Below, in pieces: positions 44,915 through 53,667 of a stretch of 64,000 bases of DNA (the stretch's first letter is position 1; each line of letters opens with the position of its first letter). The notes under the pieces are model-generated. The model was not told the origin of the DNA, made no database searches, and worked only from the letters and a program-made list of their open reading frames with translations. The position numbers and the translations under genes are program-made. This DNA comes from Eubacteriales bacterium (lineage in GTDB: Bacteria > Bacillota > Clostridia > Lachnospirales > Lachnospiraceae), in NCBI GenBank assembly GCA_030524135.1, contig JAUNHA010000002.1, positions 36,186 through 100,185 on the forward strand. The letters are read 5' to 3'.

Positions 44915-45796
44915 TTACTTCAGCAGGGACGGATTCGGGAAGTAGCGGAAGAGCACCTTCGCCACCATCTTCTCATCGCTGATATACGGGTTATTCCAGA
45001 AACGTGCATCCCTCGAATTGTTCCGGTTGTCCCCCATCATAAAATAACAGTTTTCCGGCACCTCAAAGTGCATATCTCCGGTATAGAGCATCGGCTCCTT
45101 CAGATAGTCTTCCGTGATCTTTTCCCCATTTACATAAACCGCTGCCGTGGCAAGCTCAGCATCATCGGAAGGGCTGTCCACAAGTCCCGGCGGGATTTCC
45201 GAAAGCTCGGAAGCCTTTACGCTTCCCTCCTGCTTAATCTCGATCACATCTCCCGGCATACCGATCACGCGCTTCACATAGTACAGCGTCTTTGGCTTCG
45301 TGATCTTCTTGCCGCAGAGCGGACAGATCTCCGGCGGCTCGCCTTCTCCCATCGCTTTTTTACAATGCTCGCAGATCCAGCCGAATTTGAAGATCGCAAT
45401 ATCCCCGCGGTCCGGTTCTCCGAAGGTATAGCTCAGTCTGGAACCGATCACTCTGTTATGCTCATTGATCGTAGGCTCCATGGAACCGGTCGGCACCTCT
45501 GAGTTTGCGATCACAAAGGTATTGAGCACAAACGCAATGATCGCCGCTGTTACGATCACCTGGAGCCAGCTTATGATCTCCGAAACAACGCCGTTCTTCT
45601 TTACCTGCTTCCTGCTTCTGCCTCTGTTTTTGCCTGTTACGCTGCTTTGGTCCCCGACGGCATTTTCCTGCTCCGCATGGTCCTTCGGCTTTGCGCCCTC
45701 GCTTTCCTGATCCCGTTCTTCACTGGCATATGTTTCCTGCTCCGGAAAAACGATCAGTGTTTCATCCTGTTTTTTGGTCTCGTTCTCTTTATCCAT
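44915..45796 (-). CDS. lepB: Signal peptidase I with an inserted four-cysteine zinc-ribbon-like loop
   Basis: A 293-residue type I signal peptidase. A charged cytosolic N-terminus of about 70 residues is followed by one membrane helix (VIVTAAIIAFVLNTFVIANS). The catalytic Ser105 is in VPTGSMEPT and Lys175 in YYVKRVIGMPGD; box E is GDNRNNSRDARF. Between Ser and Lys there is an insertion holding Cys142, Cys145, Cys158 and Cys161 (ICEHCK ... ICPLCGKK), which looks like a zinc ribbon on the outer face. It is probably co-transcribed with the trigger-factor-like lipoprotein. Confidence 0.92.
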   Translation of the reverse strand: MDKENETKKQDETLIVFPEQETYASEERDQESEGAKPKDHAEQENAVGDQSSVTGKNRGRSRKQVKKNGVVSEIISWLQVIVTAAIIAFVLNTFVIANSEVPTGSMEPTINEHNRVIGSRLSYTFGEPDRGDIAIFKFGWICEHCKKAMGEGEPPEICPLCGKKITKPKTLYYVKRVIGMPGDVIEIKQEGSVKASELSEIPPGLVDSPSDDAELATAAVYVNGEKITEDYLKEPMLYTGDMHFEVPENCYFMMGDNRNNSRDARFWNNPYISDEKMVAKVLFRYFPNPSLLK

Positions 45797-45886
45797 AGTG
45801 TATTAATAATACCCCAAAGAGGTAGGGAATGCAAGTTGGAAGGTCTTAAGAATTTCTAATCAAATATAAAATCTTCAGCACTGTAT

Positions 45887-46510
45887 TTATCCCTTTAATA
45901 TCCATCTGCTTAATCCGTCATGCGGCCGTTCGGGTTTTCGTTCAAATATATTGATAAAGCCGGTATCCGTCGTCCGGTCCCGAAAAGCCGGGTATAAAAA
46001 GCCATACTCCGGAAGCTCCGGTTCGTATTCTCCGGCAAGCGGACAGACTGTGCAGATGAGATAATCATATATTTCCTCAGAGCCTTCCAGCCACTCGTTA
46101 TCACTTCCCTTTACCGGCACGTCATATCGTCCGTGAAACAGGAGGCAGGCATACGGATATCCCGGACGAAACTTCTCTCCGATAAGCTCGTAAAATACAT
46201 CGTTCAGCGCATCATTCTTCATTTCCGATGCCCGGATGCCGTCAAGCAGCTGCCAGAGGCTTCCCGGTTTGCGTATCTCTTTTAAGATCCGGAAATCCTT
46301 AAGCTGTTCGTTTGTCTCTGAGATCAGAATCTCCTTTGCGATCTTAAGTTCCTTTGTCCGCTCCGGCACTGACAGCTTTAGGAAATTGGTATTAAAAGTG
46401 CCGTCCACATACCCCTCTTCATCATAATATGCGCCGGCGATCCTCACGATCGAAGAGCGCGCCGGCGTCATCCGCCTCGTAAGCTCCAGCATGTCGTTCC
46501 TGTTGATCAT
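45887..46510 (-). CDS. DUF4317-like protein, possibly shortened
   Basis: A 207-residue soluble protein. The N-terminus (MINRNDMLELTRRMTPARSS, then RIAGAYYDEEGYV) and the later IYDYLICTVCPLAGEYEPEL resemble the DUF4317 family of Firmicutes, whose members I recall as nearly twice this length. No frameshifted remainder was found downstream, so this may be a short variant or a C-terminally truncated copy that ends in a TAA. ATG 46510 with GGAGAG is preferred over the longer frame, which would cross a terminator hairpin. Function unknown. Confidence 0.6.
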   Translation of the reverse strand: MINRNDMLELTRRMTPARSSIVRIAGAYYDEEGYVDGTFNTNFLKLSVPERTKELKIAKEILISETNEQLKDFRILKEIRKPGSLWQLLDGIRASEMKNDALNDVFYELIGEKFRPGYPYACLLFHGRYDVPVKGSDNEWLEGSEEIYDYLICTVCPLAGEYEPELPEYGFLYPAFRDRTTDTGFINIFERKPERPHDGLSRWILKG

Positions 46511-46544
46511 TTTTGCTCTCCGTTTATTGTTTAAAATACGAGAT

Positions 46545-46582
46545 AAACCTGCGAGGGCAAACGTGCACACCTTCGCAGGTTT
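46545..46582 (-). terminator. Hairpin after rubrerythrin
   Basis: AAACCTGCGA pairs with TCGCAGGTTT (10 bp, perfect). The minus-strand tail is only moderately T-rich (TTTATCTCGTATTTT). It lies 74 bases after the rubrerythrin stop and just before the DUF4317-like gene. Confidence 0.5.
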
Positions 46583-46655
46583 TCTATTATCATTTCTCTT
46601 TATTTTATTTGTTTCGCTTTAACAGGTCAATCCTTTTCCGGTCTGTTGCCCGGCT

Positions 46656-47195
46656 TTAATAGTTTTCAGCCAGTCTCTCGAAATATGCCTTCGGGTGATC
46701 GCAGCACGGACATTTATCCGGCGCTTCCGTTCCCTCATATACATATCCGCAGTTGCGGCACTTCCAGAGGATCGGAAGCTCCTCGCTGAAGGTCGTCCCC
46801 TCGGTATAACGCTTCAACAGCGCTTTGTAACGCTCCTCATGATGTGCTTCAACAGAGGCAACCATACGGAACTTTGCAGCAAGCTCAGGGAAACCTTCCT
46901 CTTCCGCCTCGCGCGCCATTCTCGCATACATATCCGTCCACTCATAGTTCTCTCCTGCCGCCGCATCCTTCAGATTTTCTGCCGGATCAGAGATATCATG
47001 CAGCTCTTTATACCACATCTCCGCATGCTCCTTCTCATTTCCCGCTGTCTCGAGATACAGTGCCGCCATCTGCTCGTATCCGGCCTTCTTAGCCTTTGAA
47101 GCATAGAACGTATACTTGTTTCTCGCCATGGACTCTCCTGCAAATGCCTCCTGCAGATTCTTCTCCGTTTTTGTTCCCGCATACCTGTTTGACAT
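46656..47195 (-). CDS. rbr: Rubrerythrin
   Basis: A 179-residue non-haem iron peroxidase that reduces hydrogen peroxide in anaerobes. The N-terminal ferritin-like domain carries the diiron ligands ([37 protein letters not shown]). The C-terminal rubredoxin domain has [12 protein letters not shown] and [11 protein letters not shown]. The frame extends to 47285, but ATG 47195 gives the classic start [18 protein letters not shown]. It lies in a cluster with a reverse rubrerythrin and PerR, so peroxide control is likely, though I saw no clear Per box directly upstream. Confidence 0.95.
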   Translation of the reverse strand: MSNRYAGTKTEKNLQEAFAGESMARNKYTFYASKAKKAGYEQMAALYLETAGNEKEHAEMWYKELHDISDPAENLKDAAAGENYEWTDMYARMAREAEEEGFPELAAKFRMVASVEAHHEERYKALLKRYTEGTTFSEELPILWKCRNCGYVYEGTEAPDKCPCCDHPKAYFERLAENY

Positions 47196-47314
47196 AATAA
47201 TACCTTTTCCCTTTCCTAATGATTTTGGCTTTGTTTTTACAGCCCTCCCTGTTTCCCCTACTGTATTATATGATAGCACAAGCATACTTCTCTATCAACG
47301 GATTATTTGGGATA

Positions 47315-48733
47315 CTATGAATACCCCTTGCACACCCAGCCGGTCTGATATTGCTTTAAAAACTCATACTTTCTAGAGCCGCACGACGAACAGCACAATG
47401 TTGCCATCGCAGGCGCTCCCACTTCTTCATCATTGCCCGTTTTTCCATGAATACAGACTCTGCTGCTTCCCAGACAAATTGCAGGAAGCACGCTTATGCG
47501 AATACTCTTTTTCTGACCGCAAATACCGCATATTGTATCCGGTTCCTTTAAGATATCAGACTTAATTATCAGATCCGAAGCTTCTTTTATAACTTCCGAA
47601 CTACGGTATCCCCGGCATTCTGTAACGATCTCACAGCTCAGCGCCTCTTCCCGCTTTTCATAATTGCAGTTTCCGCATATTTCCTCTGAGGTTCTGTCAA
47701 ATATTCCTGTCTGATCTGTTCCATAAGCAAAATGTCTGCATGGCTGTACCCCGGATTTCTGTTCCGATCCATATCTCACTGTTTTTGTCAATGTATCGTC
47801 ACCACATGACGGACACCTTAAATCAAATACCTTATAGTCTCTGCCTTCCGCATACACCGGCTGCAGCATTGTCAGCAATAGAAATCCGACAGCTACACAG
47901 GTCACGATGCGGCGGTGTTGCTTTTTCCTGATATAAAACAGTCCTTCGATTCTCTGCCGTATATTTCCGGAAAACAGCGCCGTATGCGCCCGCATTTTTT
48001 CCTCTGTTCCGTTTCGACTTAACAGCAAAACTGCATAATTTTTCCTCTGAGCCGGCTGCATGCTTTCTGTTGCCGCCTCATCACAGGCCATCTCAAGATC
48101 CAGACAGGCATACCGCTTCCAGATCCAGATCGCGGGGTTGTACCAGTAAAGGCAGCACAGCAGCAGATAGAATTCCTTTTTCAGAATATCCCTTCTTCTC
48201 ACGTGTGTGCACTCATGCCGCAAAATCATTTGTTTATGAGCTTCACAAAGCCCTTTCGGCAGACAGATCAGTGGATGCAGGATTCCAAATACAAACGGTT
48301 CCATGATCTTATCAGAACTGCAGACCGGAATATGACAGACTGCAGTTTCTTCCTTTTCCGTTCTCGCATTTTTTACAAAACATGCAAGCTGAATGTATTG
48401 GACAGCTTTGAATATGATCAGGCACGTGAAACCGGCAGCCCAAATGCTAAACATCCAGGTTTCCAGCGGCGGCTGTCTTGTCACCGCATCCGTATATAAC
48501 GTTCCCGCTACCGGAGCAGCCCATCCTTCTGTCTGCCTGACAGAAAAGGAAACCGGCATCGCCAGCGGAACAGAGAATATTCCAAACGGAAGCATAAAAC
48601 GAATTCCTAAAAGCAATTCCATGAAAGCAAGATCTCTGGCATACACTGCCTTTAACAGCGCCGGATGCAACCTGACCAGCACGAGGGCAGTGCATATGAT
48701 AAATACATTTCTATATAATATTTCCTGCAGCAT
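47315..48733 (-). CDS. BlaR1/M56 family membrane metallopeptidase with a cysteine-rich outer domain
   Basis: A 472-residue protein. The N-terminal half has four membrane segments and the cytosolic M56 zinc peptidase site HECTHVRRRD (residues 173-177 for HECTH). After a final membrane segment ending in PVYA, the C-terminal ~180 residues hold at least four CxxC pairs (CPSC, CGNC, CGIC, CSSC) instead of the penicillin-binding sensor of BlaR1. It lies 31 bases after a BlaI-type repressor, so it is the likely signal-transducing protease that inactivates that repressor. The signal is not a beta-lactam by structure; a metal or redox cue is possible. The start at ATG 48733 has GGAGGAGGGG. Confidence 0.87.
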   Translation of the reverse strand: MLQEILYRNVFIICTALVLVRLHPALLKAVYARDLAFMELLLGIRFMLPFGIFSVPLAMPVSFSVRQTEGWAAPVAGTLYTDAVTRQPPLETWMFSIWAAGFTCLIIFKAVQYIQLACFVKNARTEKEETAVCHIPVCSSDKIMEPFVFGILHPLICLPKGLCEAHKQMILRHECTHVRRRDILKKEFYLLLCCLYWYNPAIWIWKRYACLDLEMACDEAATESMQPAQRKNYAVLLLSRNGTEEKMRAHTALFSGNIRQRIEGLFYIRKKQHRRIVTCVAVGFLLLTMLQPVYAEGRDYKVFDLRCPSCGDDTLTKTVRYGSEQKSGVQPCRHFAYGTDQTGIFDRTSEEICGNCNYEKREEALSCEIVTECRGYRSSEVIKEASDLIIKSDILKEPDTICGICGQKKSIRISVLPAICLGSSRVCIHGKTGNDEEVGAPAMATLCCSSCGSRKYEFLKQYQTGWVCKGYS

Positions 48734-48764
48734 TTCCCCTCCTCCGGCCACTTAAGCCCTGGAA

Positions 48765-49118
48765 CTATTTCTGCTCTTCTATGAACCTCAAAAGTTCCTT
48801 TCTATCCGTATCTCCGATTTCTTCTGTCTCAAAAAATGCCGCCAGAAAATCTCTTTTGGAATTTTTGAATAGTTTTCGAATTAACTCTTTTGTTTCCTGC
48901 TGCTGAACTTTTTCACGGGACAGTTTTGCCGTACAGATAAACCCGGGATCTTTTCTCTCAATCGCGCCTTTTGCAAGACATTTTTTTATAACCGTATACG
49001 TCGTGTTTTTATTCCATCCGATATCTTCGCCTAATTTTTTTGCGATATCGCTTGCGCGCATGGATCCGCGGTCCCATAAAAGATCCATGACTCTCAATTC
49101 TGAATCAAATAACTTCAT
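48765..49118 (-). CDS. BlaI/MecI/CopY family repressor
   Basis: A 117-residue Penicillinase_R-type winged-helix repressor: MKLFDSELRVMDLLWDRGSM at the N-terminus and the recognition region WNKNTTYTVIKKCLAKGAIE. It is the first gene of a two-gene unit with the M56 protease. Two ACTA-n6-TAGT palindromes cover its promoter. A TTG at 49121 also lies in frame; ATG 49118 is used here. Confidence 0.93.
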   Translation of the reverse strand: MKLFDSELRVMDLLWDRGSMRASDIAKKLGEDIGWNKNTTYTVIKKCLAKGAIERKDPGFICTAKLSREKVQQQETKELIRKLFKNSKRDFLAAFFETEEIGDTDRKELLRFIEEQK

Positions 49119-49152
49119 CAAATGATCTGCTGCCTTTCTTCACCGTCGTTTA

Positions 49153-49168
49153 GACTATTGCGATAGTC
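49153..49168. promoter_or_regulatory. BlaI-type operator 1
   Basis: GACTATTGCGATAGTC is an inverted repeat just downstream of the predicted transcription start of the blaI-like gene. Confidence 0.7.
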
Positions 49169-49176
49169 TTGTCTTT

Positions 49177-49205
49177 ATACTACTGGAATAGTCCGGATAT
49201 GTCAA
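49177..49205 (-). promoter_or_regulatory. Promoter of the BlaI-M56 unit with operator 2
   Basis: TTGACA (49200-49205), 17-base spacer, TAGTAT (49177-49182). The second operator, ACTACTGGAATAGT (49179-49192), overlaps the -10 and spacer, 26 bases from operator 1. Confidence 0.75.
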
Positions 49206-49280
49206 GGTTAATCTCATTTATTTAACCGAACGCTGTTCTTAATTAATCGCTGTACAAGAGAATGAAACTATTTACATACA

Positions 49281-49310
49281 AAAAAGGAAGCCATCTCTGA
49301 CTTCCTCTTC
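49281..49310 (-). terminator. Terminator after reverse rubrerythrin
   Basis: AGGAAG (minus strand) pairs with CTTCCT around 10 bases and is followed by TTTTT. It is short but well placed, 26 bases past the stop. Confidence 0.5.
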
Positions 49311-49335
49311 TGTGCCTTACAGCAGGCTGTTATGC

Positions 49336-49881
49336 TTAACCGAAATATCTCTGAAGCAGACCAGCGAATGCCTTGCCGTGTCTTGCCTCGTCACGAGCCA
49401 TCTCGTGTACAGTGTCGTGGATCGCGTCAAGGTTCAGTGCCTTTGCTCTCTTTGCAAGGTCAACCTTACCAGCGGTTGCGCCGTTCTCGGCAGCAACTCT
49501 CATCTCAAGGTTCTTCTTGGTGCTGTCGGTAAGAACCTCGCCCAGAAGCTCAGCAAATTTTGCTGCATGCTCTGCCTCTTCAAGACCTGCTCTTCTCCAG
49601 TACTCTCCGATCTCCGGATATCCCTCTCTGTATGCAACACGTGCCATAGCAAGATACATACCAACCTCAGAGCACTCGCCCTCGAAGTTTGCGCGAAGGT
49701 CAGCCTTGATATCTTCCGGAGCGTCAGAAGCAACGCCTACAACGTGCTCTGCTGCCCAGGTCATGCTATCCTCTTCCTGCAGCTTAAACTTTGATGCCGG
49801 TGCATGGCATACCGGGCACTCTGCCGGCGGATTCTCTCCCTGTGCTACATAACCACATACTGTGCAAACCCAAGTCTTCAT
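49336..49881 (-). CDS. Reverse rubrerythrin (rubredoxin domain at the N-terminus)
   Basis: A 181-residue protein with domains in the order opposite to classical rubrerythrin. The rubredoxin-like domain comes first ([22 protein letters not shown], fewer than 40 residues in all), then a ferritin-like four-helix domain with ligands in [25 protein letters not shown] and [10 protein letters not shown]. Such proteins act as NADH-linked peroxide and oxygen reductases in clostridia and are usually PerR-controlled. Single-gene unit with its own terminator, close to perR. Confidence 0.93.
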   Translation of the reverse strand: MKTWVCTVCGYVAQGENPPAECPVCHAPASKFKLQEEDSMTWAAEHVVGVASDAPEDIKADLRANFEGECSEVGMYLAMARVAYREGYPEIGEYWRRAGLEEAEHAAKFAELLGEVLTDSTKKNLEMRVAAENGATAGKVDLAKRAKALNLDAIHDTVHEMARDEARHGKAFAGLLQRYFG

Positions 49882-50013
49882 AATTCAGTTCTCCTTTTCT
49901 TAAAATAGTTATTTTTCCCTATGATATAAATTGCTTTGCGGGACCGCCCTAATCAGTCCCGTTTTCTATATTATAAATGCTTTCGCATCTATAAGCTTTT
50001 TCATCCGCAGCAT

Positions 50014-50430
50014 TTACTGCTGCATATCGGCATCTTTATGCCGTTTCAGACAGTCCGTACAGTTTCCGTAAAATACAAGATCGTGGGAATCCACTTCGCC
50101 CGGCGCATGCTCTCTGATCGCATTGTCGATGAGCTCCATGGTCTCGACAGGCATATCATATACACGCCCGCAGTCTCTGCAGATAAAATGATAATGCTGC
50201 GACGTATTGTAATCAAAATGATCCGGTCCCGACACATAGCTCATTTTTCTGATCTCACCGTTTTCCGCAAGCTGATTCAGATTGCGGTAAACCGTACCCA
50301 GACTGATATTCGGAAACTGCCTGCGGATCGCGGCATACACTTCATCGGCCGTCGGATGTCCGTGGTTTCCGTCAAGAAATGTCTTGATCGCCTCTCTCTG
50401 TTTTGAATACTTCGTCGTCTTCATTTCCAT
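50014..50430 (-). CDS. perR: PerR-type Fur family peroxide-sensing repressor
   Basis: A 138-residue Fur-family regulator. The DNA-binding half includes HPTADEVYAAIRRQFPNISL and GTVYRNLNQL. PerR-like regulatory metal ligands are His25, Asp73, His79, His81 and Asp92. The structural zinc site is Cys84/Cys87 with Cys124/Cys127. The Asp at the fifth ligand position favours PerR over Fur. A near-perfect Per box covers its own promoter, so it should be autoregulated. It probably also controls the rubrerythrins nearby. Confidence 0.9.
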   Translation of the reverse strand: MEMKTTKYSKQREAIKTFLDGNHGHPTADEVYAAIRRQFPNISLGTVYRNLNQLAENGEIRKMSYVSGPDHFDYNTSQHYHFICRDCGRVYDMPVETMELIDNAIREHAPGEVDSHDLVFYGNCTDCLKRHKDADMQQ

Positions 50431-50487
50431 CTGTTGTCTTCCTGCTTTTCCTGTCCTCCGCCTTCTCTTTGGAGTTAGCCTTCTCTA

Positions 50488-50510
50488 ATAACAGTAATCA
50501 TTACTGTTAT
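50488..50510. promoter_or_regulatory. Per box at the perR promoter
   Basis: ATAACAGTAAT-C-ATTACTGTTAT is a perfect 11-1-11 inverted repeat with the TAATnATTA core of Per/Fur boxes. It sits just downstream of the -10. Confidence 0.8.
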
Positions 50511-50514
50511 CGAT

Positions 50515-50543
50515 ATAATAACAAAGCGGCTGACGAAAGTCAA
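50515..50543 (-). promoter_or_regulatory. Promoter of perR
   Basis: TTGACT (50538-50543), 17-base spacer, TATTAT (50515-50520). The Per box begins 4 bases downstream. Confidence 0.65.
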
Positions 50544-50550
50544 CCGCTTT
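50523..50550 (-). terminator. Hairpin after the lactonase-like gene, overlapping the perR -35
   Basis: AAAGCGG-TGAC pairs with GTCA-CCGCTTT around GAAA, about 100 bases after the stop at 50651. The tail (GTTATTATAT) is only partly T-rich. The same bases form the perR -35 region. Confidence 0.4.
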
Positions 50551-50650
50551 TCCCGATTCTTATGTTCCTTTTTTCGTGCAGAAGCGACTGGAAAACTGCG
50601 CTCCGCTATCATACAGCTTCCGCATCGTCCGCCGCCTCTTTCCCGTCCAT

Positions 50651-51703
50651 TTACAGCTTTACAAACCGCACGCAGTTCGGCTGATTCACTTCAACGCTCC
50701 TGTCGCTCATGATCAGAAGCCCTCTTTCGTAGTCAACTTTAAAAAAGGTGATCTCATTTGACTGATGATTTGCCACGGCCAGATGCTTTCCGTCCGGAAA
50801 CAGGCTGATATCCTTGGGATAGTCGCCGCTGATCGGCATCGATGAAAGATACGTAAGCAGCCCGGTGTCCTCATCCCGGCTGAATATTGTTACGGTATTT
50901 TCTCCGGCATTTGATACCAGCACGTTTTTACCATCCCGGGTCAGTCTGATCGCGCAGGCTGCCGTCATCGACTCATCCCCCTTGCCGCTGGTCGTTCCGA
51001 TCGTCTGGATCTTTTCAAAAACAGGTCCGCGGTCGCCGGCATCATAGGTATAGACCTCGATCACATTTTTGATCTCATAGATCAGATATAAATACTTTCC
51101 GTCAGGGCTGAAGCGGAAAAACCGCGGGGACGATCCCCTTTCACAGCGGATCGCATCCACCTGGCGCAGCACCTCGTCACTCGGATGGTATTTGAAAATT
51201 TTCACCTGATCGATACCGGAATCACAGGACATGATATACTTGCAGTCCGGCGTAAAGCGGCTGCAGGTCACATGCGGCCGGAAGTTTCTTTCCGCAACGC
51301 TTCCGTATCCGCTGTCATAGACCTCATACTTGATTTTTCCCATGCTGCCATCCGGATTGATCTCGAGGATCGTCATCTTGCCGTCATGATAGCCGGACAC
51401 GCAAATATACTTATCATGCGGGCTGATACTCAGATGACACCCGCGCAGGCCGTTGATCTTTACGCTGTTAAGACGCTGCAGCGTTCCGTTTTTCAGGATG
51501 CGGAATGCCACCACGCCCTCGTCAGCAATCGAATAAAGCCTGTCGGCGGTATGTGAGTTGATCACGTAGGAGGAATTGTCCACCTCTACCTCACAGCGCT
51601 TCGTGAAATGTCCCTTTTCAACATCCACATCATAACAGGTGATGCCCTTCGCCTTTCCCAGATAGGAATAGGAGCCTACATAGGCCATGTATTTCTCTGC
51701 CAT
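50651..51703 (-). CDS. Lactonase family protein (YbhE/COG2706 seven-bladed beta-propeller)
   Basis: A 350-residue protein of the 6-phosphogluconolactonase-like propeller family. It starts MAEKYMAYVGSYSYLGKAKG and shows repeated blade elements (GCHLSISPHDKYICVSGY, RPHVTCSRFTPDCKYIMSCD, SPRFFRFSPDGKYLYLIYEI, FPDGKHLAVANHQSNEITFF). No signal peptide, so it is cytosolic. Relatives hydrolyse sugar lactones, but several are uncharacterised, so the reaction is tentative. It stands alone between perR and recX on the minus strand. Confidence 0.85.
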   Translation of the reverse strand: MAEKYMAYVGSYSYLGKAKGITCYDVDVEKGHFTKRCEVEVDNSSYVINSHTADRLYSIADEGVVAFRILKNGTLQRLNSVKINGLRGCHLSISPHDKYICVSGYHDGKMTILEINPDGSMGKIKYEVYDSGYGSVAERNFRPHVTCSRFTPDCKYIMSCDSGIDQVKIFKYHPSDEVLRQVDAIRCERGSSPRFFRFSPDGKYLYLIYEIKNVIEVYTYDAGDRGPVFEKIQTIGTTSGKGDESMTAACAIRLTRDGKNVLVSNAGENTVTIFSRDEDTGLLTYLSSMPISGDYPKDISLFPDGKHLAVANHQSNEITFFKVDYERGLLIMSDRSVEVNQPNCVRFVKL

Positions 51704-51784
51704 ACCAAAACTCTGCCTTTCTGCTGTTTTCGCATTTCAATATCCGTTATTTTACCACAGAACAGGCCGGAGCGTACACGAAAT

Positions 51785-52429
51785 TTACACTTCCTGCATA
51801 AAATCCTGCGAAAATCCATCCGAAACGAGCGCATGGAATGCATGCTCAATCGCATCATAGGAATATCCCTTACGTGCAAGAAAAGCATATGCCTTCTGCC
51901 TGTCAGGATCGGAGAGCTCCGTCCGTTTCCGTCCGAGCCTTCCTCGCAGCGCCTTTTCGCAGGCTGCATATTCATCCTCAGGATTCAGATTCTCAAGAGC
52001 TTCCTGGATATCGCTTCCCGATATACCGCGCTCCTTAAGCTTCGCAATGATCTCACGCCGCGACTTCTTCCCCTTAAGTTCCCCGGTATAGGTTTCCGCA
52101 TAGCGTTTGTCGTCCACAAACCGATGACGTTCAAGAAAAGCAAGCGCGTCTTCGATGATCTCCTGCGGATATCCTCCCTGCTTTAGCTTCAGCCTGATCT
52201 GCGCACTTGTTTTATCGCTGTCCTTCAGATAGTAAAGCACCTTCTTTTTTGCCCGCGGCTTAAGAATTTCCTCAAATATCTTTTCCCTTTGCGCGCCCGA
52301 AAGTTCTTCTCCTTCCCTGAGCGCGAGGGTTCTCAGCTCCCCGTTATACAGGAGAAAGCTTTCCGCCCCCTCATCCAGGATGATCTTTTTTCTTTTTTTA
52401 TCAAATTCCCTGATTCCGCTTATCAGCAT
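51785..52429 (-). CDS. recX: Regulatory protein RecX
   Basis: A 214-residue RecX, the RecA-binding modulator of filament growth. The protein has a basic N-terminus (GIREFDKKRKKIILDEG) and the three-helix repeats typical of the family (YYLKDSDKTSAQIRLKLKQG, RRFVDDKRYAETYTGE-like region, then AYAFLARKGYSYDAIEHAFH). ATG 52429 with GAGGAGGGG is preferred over the longer frame to 52576, which would overlap recA. It follows recA by 112 bases on the same strand, the usual arrangement. Confidence 0.93.
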   Translation of the reverse strand: MLISGIREFDKKRKKIILDEGAESFLLYNGELRTLALREGEELSGAQREKIFEEILKPRAKKKVLYYLKDSDKTSAQIRLKLKQGGYPQEIIEDALAFLERHRFVDDKRYAETYTGELKGKKSRREIIAKLKERGISGSDIQEALENLNPEDEYAACEKALRGRLGRKRTELSDPDRQKAYAFLARKGYSYDAIEHAFHALVSDGFSQDFMQEV

Positions 52430-52541
52430 GCCCCCTCCTCTGCAATTCCTGCTATATACAACGGGAGTACGCATTCCTGCGTACTCCCGGATCCTGAATG
52501 GTTTTACTGCCGGCATAGTATATCGTATACCCTGCCTGATC

Positions 52542-53585
52542 TTACTGTTCAGATGCGTCTGCTCCTGCCTCAGCATCCTCAGACGGAAGCAGTCCCTTTC
52601 TTACGCGGATCTCGTGATCGAGCGTCTCGAATACCTCCGGATGCTCCTGCAGATAGATCTTTGCATTCTCACGGCCCTGACCGATCTTTTCACCCTGATA
52701 GGCAAACCAGGCTCCGCTCTTTTCCACGAGGCCTTCCTTTACCGCAAGATCGAGTACATCTCCTTCTCTGGAAATCCCTCTGCCGTACATAATATCAAAT
52801 TCAGCCTCTTTAAAAGGCGGTGCGATCTTGTTCTTTACGATCTTTACCTTTACATGGTTGCCGACCGCCTCCGTGCCCTGCTTCAGGGTCTCAACGCGGC
52901 GTACATCCATACGTACCGAGGCATAGAACTTAAGCGCGCGGCCTCCGGTCGTCGTCTCCGGATTTCCGAACATCACGCCGACCTTTTCACGCAGCTGGTT
53001 GATAAACACAACAATACAGTTTGACTTTGAGATCACGCCGGTCAGCTTTCTGAGCGCCTGTGACATCAGTCTCGCCTGCAGGCCTACGACAGAATCTCCC
53101 ATCTCGCCCTCGATCTCCTTGCGCGGCACAAGCGCTGCAACGGAGTCGATGATGATAATGTCCACGGCGCCGCTTCGCACCATCGTGTCCGCGATCTCCA
53201 GCGCCTGCTCGCCGTTATCCGGCTGCGAAATATAAAGATTGTCGATATCCACACCGATATTTCCCGCATAAACCGGATCGAGCGCATGCTCTGCATCGAT
53301 GAAGCCCGCGATACCGCCCTGCTTCTGCACCTCTGCCACCATGTGCAGCGCCACTGTCGTCTTACCGGAGGACTCCGGACCGTAGATCTCCACGACTCTG
53401 CCGCGCGGCACACCGCCAAGTCCGAGTGCGATATCCAGGCTGAGCGCACCGGTCGGCACCGTCTCAATATTCATATTGTGGCTGGAATCGCCAAGCTTCA
53501 TCACGGCGCCCTCGCCGAAATCCTTCTGGATCTGCTTGATCGCGGCGTCCAGCGCCTTCATTTTATCGTCTTTGTTAATTGCCAT
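52542..53585 (-). CDS. recA: Recombinase RecA
   Basis: A 347-residue RecA, the DNA strand-exchange and SOS co-protease protein. Walker A is [16 protein letters not shown] (about residue 65), Walker [15 protein letters not shown], loop L2 [19 protein letters not shown]. The C-terminal tail is acidic ([13 protein letters not shown]). In-frame upstream ATGs exist at 53654 and 53618; ATG 53585 gives [19 protein letters not shown], the usual RecA start. A promoter lies about 100 bases upstream. Confidence 0.98.
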   Translation of the reverse strand: MAINKDDKMKALDAAIKQIQKDFGEGAVMKLGDSSHNMNIETVPTGALSLDIALGLGGVPRGRVVEIYGPESSGKTTVALHMVAEVQKQGGIAGFIDAEHALDPVYAGNIGVDIDNLYISQPDNGEQALEIADTMVRSGAVDIIIIDSVAALVPRKEIEGEMGDSVVGLQARLMSQALRKLTGVISKSNCIVVFINQLREKVGVMFGNPETTTGGRALKFYASVRMDVRRVETLKQGTEAVGNHVKVKIVKNKIAPPFKEAEFDIMYGRGISREGDVLDLAVKEGLVEKSGAWFAYQGEKIGQGRENAKIYLQEHPEVFETLDHEIRVRKGLLPSEDAEAGADASEQ

Positions 53586-53667
53586 TCTCTGTCTACTCCC
53601 TTTCCTTGCCACTGCCATCGTGGTAGGTCCCTGTCCTGTATAAGGGAGGTTCACGGCTCCCTATAAT

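Noticed and set aside
49882-50013. Per box upstream of the reverse rubrerythrin gene
   Set aside because: AAAATA/TATTTT forms a weak dyad, but it lacks the TAATnATTA core seen at perR.
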